NCBI GenBank assembly: GCA_900555105.1
Contig: USJP01000057.1
Span: 1 to 7,765, forward strand
Reading direction: 5' to 3'
From: an uncultured Coriobacteriaceae bacterium
GTDB taxonomy: Bacteria > Actinomycetota > Coriobacteriia > Coriobacteriales > UMGS124
Length of the DNA: 7,765 nt
Shown here: in pieces, positions 5,856 to 7,765 of the stretch
Layout: each line of letters opens with the position of its first letter
Position numbering within the stretch: the stretch's first letter is position 1
The notes under the pieces: model-generated
The model's input: the letters and a program-made list of their open reading frames with translations, nothing else
What the model was told of the DNA's origin: nothing
Database searches by the model: none
Position numbers and translations under genes: made by a program

Positions 5856-6869
5856 CTAGTCGGTCGCGACGACGTCGCGGATGGCGCGGACCTTGGGCAT
5901 AAGCGAGGCGAACTGCTCAGGCAAAAGGGCCTGCGCACCGTCGGACCATGCAACCTGGGGGTTGTTGTGCACCTCGATCTCAAGGCCGTCGGCACCACAT
6001 GCCGTGGCCGCCAGCGACATCGGCCCCACATAGCGCGCGTATCCCGTGGAATGGCTCGGGTCGGCGACGACGGGCAGGTGGCTCAGGTAATGCAGCACCG
6101 GCACGGCGTTGAGGTCGAAGGTGTTGCGCGTGCGCGTCTCATACGTGCGGATGCCGCGCTCGCACAGGATGACGTTGGGGTTGCCCTCGCTCATGATGTA
6201 CTCGGCGCTCATGAGCAGCTCGTCAATGGTGCCAGCCAGGCCGCGCTTGAGAAGCACGGGCTTGCCGACACGGCCGACCTCCTTGAGCAGGTTGAAGTTC
6301 TGGGTGTTGCGGGCACCGATCTGCCACAAGTCGATGTCGTACTTGAGGAAGAGCGGCACTTGGCGCACGTCCATGATCTCGGTAACGATGGGCATCCCAA
6401 GCTCGGCGCGCGCCTGACAGAGCAGGTCAAGGCCCGCCTCGCCCATGCCCTGGTTGGCATAGGGGCTCGTACGAGGCTTGAACGCGCCTCCTCGCAGGAC
6501 CGTGGCACCGGCTGCCTTCACTGCGCGGGCGATCTCAAAAAGGTTCTGCCCCTCAACCGAACACGGGCCCGCCATGACCTGAAACTCGCCGGCACCAATG
6601 GCCACACCGGGGGCAATCTCGACCTTCGTGTCCATGGGGTGGAACTTGCGGTTGGCGGCCTTGAACGGCTCGGTCACACGCGTGACCGACTCGATGATCC
6701 CCATGGACTCGAGCAGCGACACGTCAACGCGCGAGGTGTCGCCGATGAGACCGACGATGGTGGCCTCCGAGCCCTTGGAGATGTTGACTTCGAGTCCTTT
6801 GCCCTCGAGCCAGCTCACCAGATTCTCAAGCTGGTGCTCAGTGGTTCCCGGTTTGATGACGGCGATCAT
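5856..6869 (-). CDS. aroF: 3-deoxy-7-phosphoheptulonate (DAHP) synthase, Thermotoga-type with N-terminal regulatory domain
   Basis: The enzyme condenses PEP with erythrose 4-phosphate to DAHP, the entry step of the shikimate pathway. The 337-residue protein follows the Thermotoga maritima enzyme along its whole length. Residues 1-~70 form the ferredoxin-like/ACT-like regulatory domain (starting MIAVIKPGTTE). The TIM-barrel catalytic domain follows, with GPCSVEG (101-107), LRGGAFKPRTSPY (125-137), QIGARN (183-188), LLKRG (206-210), ILCERGIRT (234-242) and DPSHS (270-274). Metal ligands C103, H273, E299 and D310 are each one position from those of the Thermotoga enzyme. That enzyme is inhibited by tyrosine and phenylalanine through this N-terminal domain, so feedback control is likely here. 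The frame is open further upstream, to a GTG at 6951-6953. The ATG at 6867-6869 was chosen because it has a good Shine-Dalgarno and matches the family's usual N-terminus. It is first gene of the aromatic block, 121 bases after queA. Confidence 0.95.
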   Translation of the reverse strand: MIAVIKPGTTEHQLENLVSWLEGKGLEVNISKGSEATIVGLIGDTSRVDVSLLESMGIIESVTRVTEPFKAANRKFHPMDTKVEIAPGVAIGAGEFQVMAGPCSVEGQNLFEIARAVKAAGATVLRGGAFKPRTSPYANQGMGEAGLDLLCQARAELGMPIVTEIMDVRQVPLFLKYDIDLWQIGARNTQNFNLLKEVGRVGKPVLLKRGLAGTIDELLMSAEYIMSEGNPNVILCERGIRTYETRTRNTFDLNAVPVLHYLSHLPVVADPSHSTGYARYVGPMSLAATACGADGLEIEVHNNPQVAWSDGAQALLPEQFASLMPKVRAIRDVVATD

Positions 6870-6876
6870 GTGAAAA

Positions 6877-6884
6877 CCCTTCCC
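6877..6884 (-). promoter_or_regulatory. Ribosome binding site of aroF
   Basis: GGGAAGGG lies 7 bases before the ATG at 6867-6869. It decides between this start and the upstream in-frame GTG (6951-6953), which lies inside the leader palindrome and has no comparable site. Confidence 0.8.
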
Positions 6885-6913
6885 GTTCCTCGAGAGCAGT
6901 TGTCGGAAGACAC

Positions 6914-6978
6914 CTGTGGCCGCGTGTGGGGTCGCAGTGTACAGCGCGTACACCCGGCCCCACAGAACACGGCCACAG
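6914..6978 (-). repeat. Large interrupted inverted repeat in the queA-aroF gap (aroF leader)
   Basis: Three nested complementary arm pairs form one long imperfect hairpin. The outer pair is CTGTGGCCG / CGGCCACAG (6914-6922 with 6970-6978, 9 pairs). The middle pair is TGTGGGG / CCCCACA (6925-6931 with 6958-6964, 7 pairs). The inner pair is GTGTAC / GTACAC (6937-6942 with 6948-6953, 6 pairs) around a 5-base loop. That gives 22 base pairs in 65 bases with two internal loops. On the minus strand no U-run follows, so it is not a standard queA terminator. It ends 44 bases before the aroF ATG and leaves the Shine-Dalgarno free. It could be a leader RNA structure or, as DNA, an operator (the core is TGTAC-N5-GTACA). 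Neither role is shown. Confidence 0.65.
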
Positions 6979-6990
6979 CGTTTTCAAAGA

Positions 6991-7765
6991 TTAAATAATG
7001 AGCATGGCGTCGCCGAAGGAAAGCATGCGGTACTTGCTCTCAATGGCATGGCCATAGGCCTCCATGATGCGTTCGCGGCCGGCAAAGGCGCTCACGAGCA
7101 TCATGAGGGTCGAACGGGGCACATGGAAGTTCGTGACCATGGCATCCACCACGTGGAACTGGCTTCCCGGCATGAGGAACAACGATGTCGTGGCGTTCTC
7201 CCGCGCAACGACGTCGCCCTTCTCGGGAATGTCGAAGAAGCGCGCGGCGCAACCGGCATAGGGCTCCTCGGCGCTCCAGGAGCTCTCAAGCGAACGGACC
7301 GACGTCGTGCCCACAGCGATGACGCGCTTGCCGGCGGCCTTGGTGGCATGGATCTGGTCGATCACCGACTGAGGCACGTGGTAGCGCTCGGTGTGCATCT
7401 CGTGCTCGGTGGGGTCGTCCTCCTCCACGATGCGGAAGGTGTCGATGCCGACCTCAAGCTCGACGGTTGCCCAGCCCACGCCCTTCTCGCGGCACTTCTC
7501 GATGAGCGTAGGCGTAAAGTGCAGGCCCGCGGTAGGCGCCGCGGCGGAGTGCTCCTCCTGCATGGCGTACACCGTCTGGTACTTTTCAGAATCGCCCTCG
7601 TACTGGGTGATGTAGGGAGGCAGCGGCACGTGGCCGGCCTTGTGCATGGCCTCGTCAAGCGTGAGGCCCTCAGCCGCCTCGAAGCTCACAAGACGAAGTC
7701 CGCGCTGCGGCAAAATCTCGCCCACATGCGCGGTGAGAATCACGGGGGCCGTCATGGGAGCAAGG
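6991..7765 (-). CDS. queA: S-adenosylmethionine:tRNA ribosyltransferase-isomerase (QueA), N-terminus cut by window end
   Basis: QueA transfers and isomerises the ribosyl part of SAM onto 7-aminomethyl-7-deazaguanine at position 34 of tRNA, giving epoxyqueuosine. About 258 C-terminal residues are present of roughly 340-360; the frame stays open through the window edge, so this is an edge cut and not a broken gene. Recognisable stretches are PLPPYI, YQTVYA, the AAPTAGLHFT signature, LEVGIDTF, HTERYHVP, RVIAVGTTSVRSLES, the DAMVTNFHVPRSTL region, MLVSAFAGRE and the terminal YRMLSFGDAMLI. It ends with TAA at 6991-6993. It has no metabolic link to the aromatic genes. With no terminator or clear promoter seen in the 121-base gap, read-through from queA into the aro genes is possible. 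Confidence 0.95.
   Translation of the reverse strand, partial: LAPMTAPVILTAHVGEILPQRGLRLVSFEAAEGLTLDEAMHKAGHVPLPPYITQYEGDSEKYQTVYAMQEEHSAAAPTAGLHFTPTLIEKCREKGVGWATVELEVGIDTFRIVEEDDPTEHEMHTERYHVPQSVIDQIHATKAAGKRVIAVGTTSVRSLESSWSAEEPYAGCAARFFDIPEKGDVVARENATTSLFLMPGSQFHVVDAMVTNFHVPRSTLMMLVSAFAGRERIMEAYGHAIESKYRMLSFGDAMLII

Noticed and set aside
6870..6953. N-terminal extension of DAHP synthase to the GTG at 6951-6953, or a leader peptide there
   Set aside because: The family starts at MI.V.KPG, the ATG at 6867-6869 has a good ribosome site, the extension would translate the palindrome, and its aromatic codons are scattered rather than in a run.
6914..6978. The palindrome as an intrinsic terminator of queA
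   Set aside because: No U-run follows on the minus strand; on the plus strand only four Ts follow and there is no plus-strand gene to terminate.

Overview
The window is a tightly packed, GC-rich, minus-strand aromatic amino acid operon. Read 5'->3' on the minus strand (right to left in window coordinates), the order is: 3' part of queA (tRNA queuosine synthesis), a 121-base gap holding a large interrupted palindrome, aroF-type DAHP synthase, tyrA (prephenate dehydrogenase), a fused aroB-aroA gene, aroC (chorismate synthase), and a pheA-like gene starting with chorismate mutase and prephenate dehydratase sequence. Gene junctions are short: 15 bases, a 4-base overlap, 2 bases and 31 bases. Shine-Dalgarno sequences are strong everywhere except at the last gene, so aroF to pheA is almost certainly one transcript. 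Host assignment is inference. High GC, the fused AroB-AroA and the Thermotoga-type DAHP synthase would suit a gut actinobacterium of the Coriobacteriia (Collinsella-like), but no sequence search was possible.

Together the genes make DAHP from PEP and erythrose 4-phosphate (AroF), cyclise it to 3-dehydroquinate (AroB half), later convert shikimate 3-phosphate to EPSP (AroA half) and then to chorismate (AroC), and branch to tyrosine (TyrA) and phenylalanine (PheA). Dehydroquinase, shikimate dehydrogenase and shikimate kinase are absent here and must be encoded elsewhere.

The main anomaly is at the left end. The 394-residue last ORF (103-1287) is a chimera of two incomplete enzymes. It has a complete AroQ-type chorismate mutase and only the first ~115 residues of prephenate dehydratase. 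In the middle of that catalytic domain it switches, in frame, to the C-terminal part of a calcineurin-like metallophosphoesterase. The switch lies around 550-590, where both families tend to have a similar short stretch (FL..LPG.K). Neither catalytic domain is complete except the mutase. The DNA to the left also changes: the leucine codons after the switch are nearly all CTG, and an AT-rich spacer with a promoter for an unseen leftward gene follows. This is either a contig chimera or a real deletion/recombination joint, and it should not be annotated as an intact PheA.

Other points of note are the AroB-AroA fusion (the same order as the N-terminus of fungal AROM), a His-to-Leu change at a conserved AroB active-site position, and the 65-base palindrome in the aroF leader. 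I found no mobile element, CRISPR array or RNA gene, and no convincing novel system beyond these.
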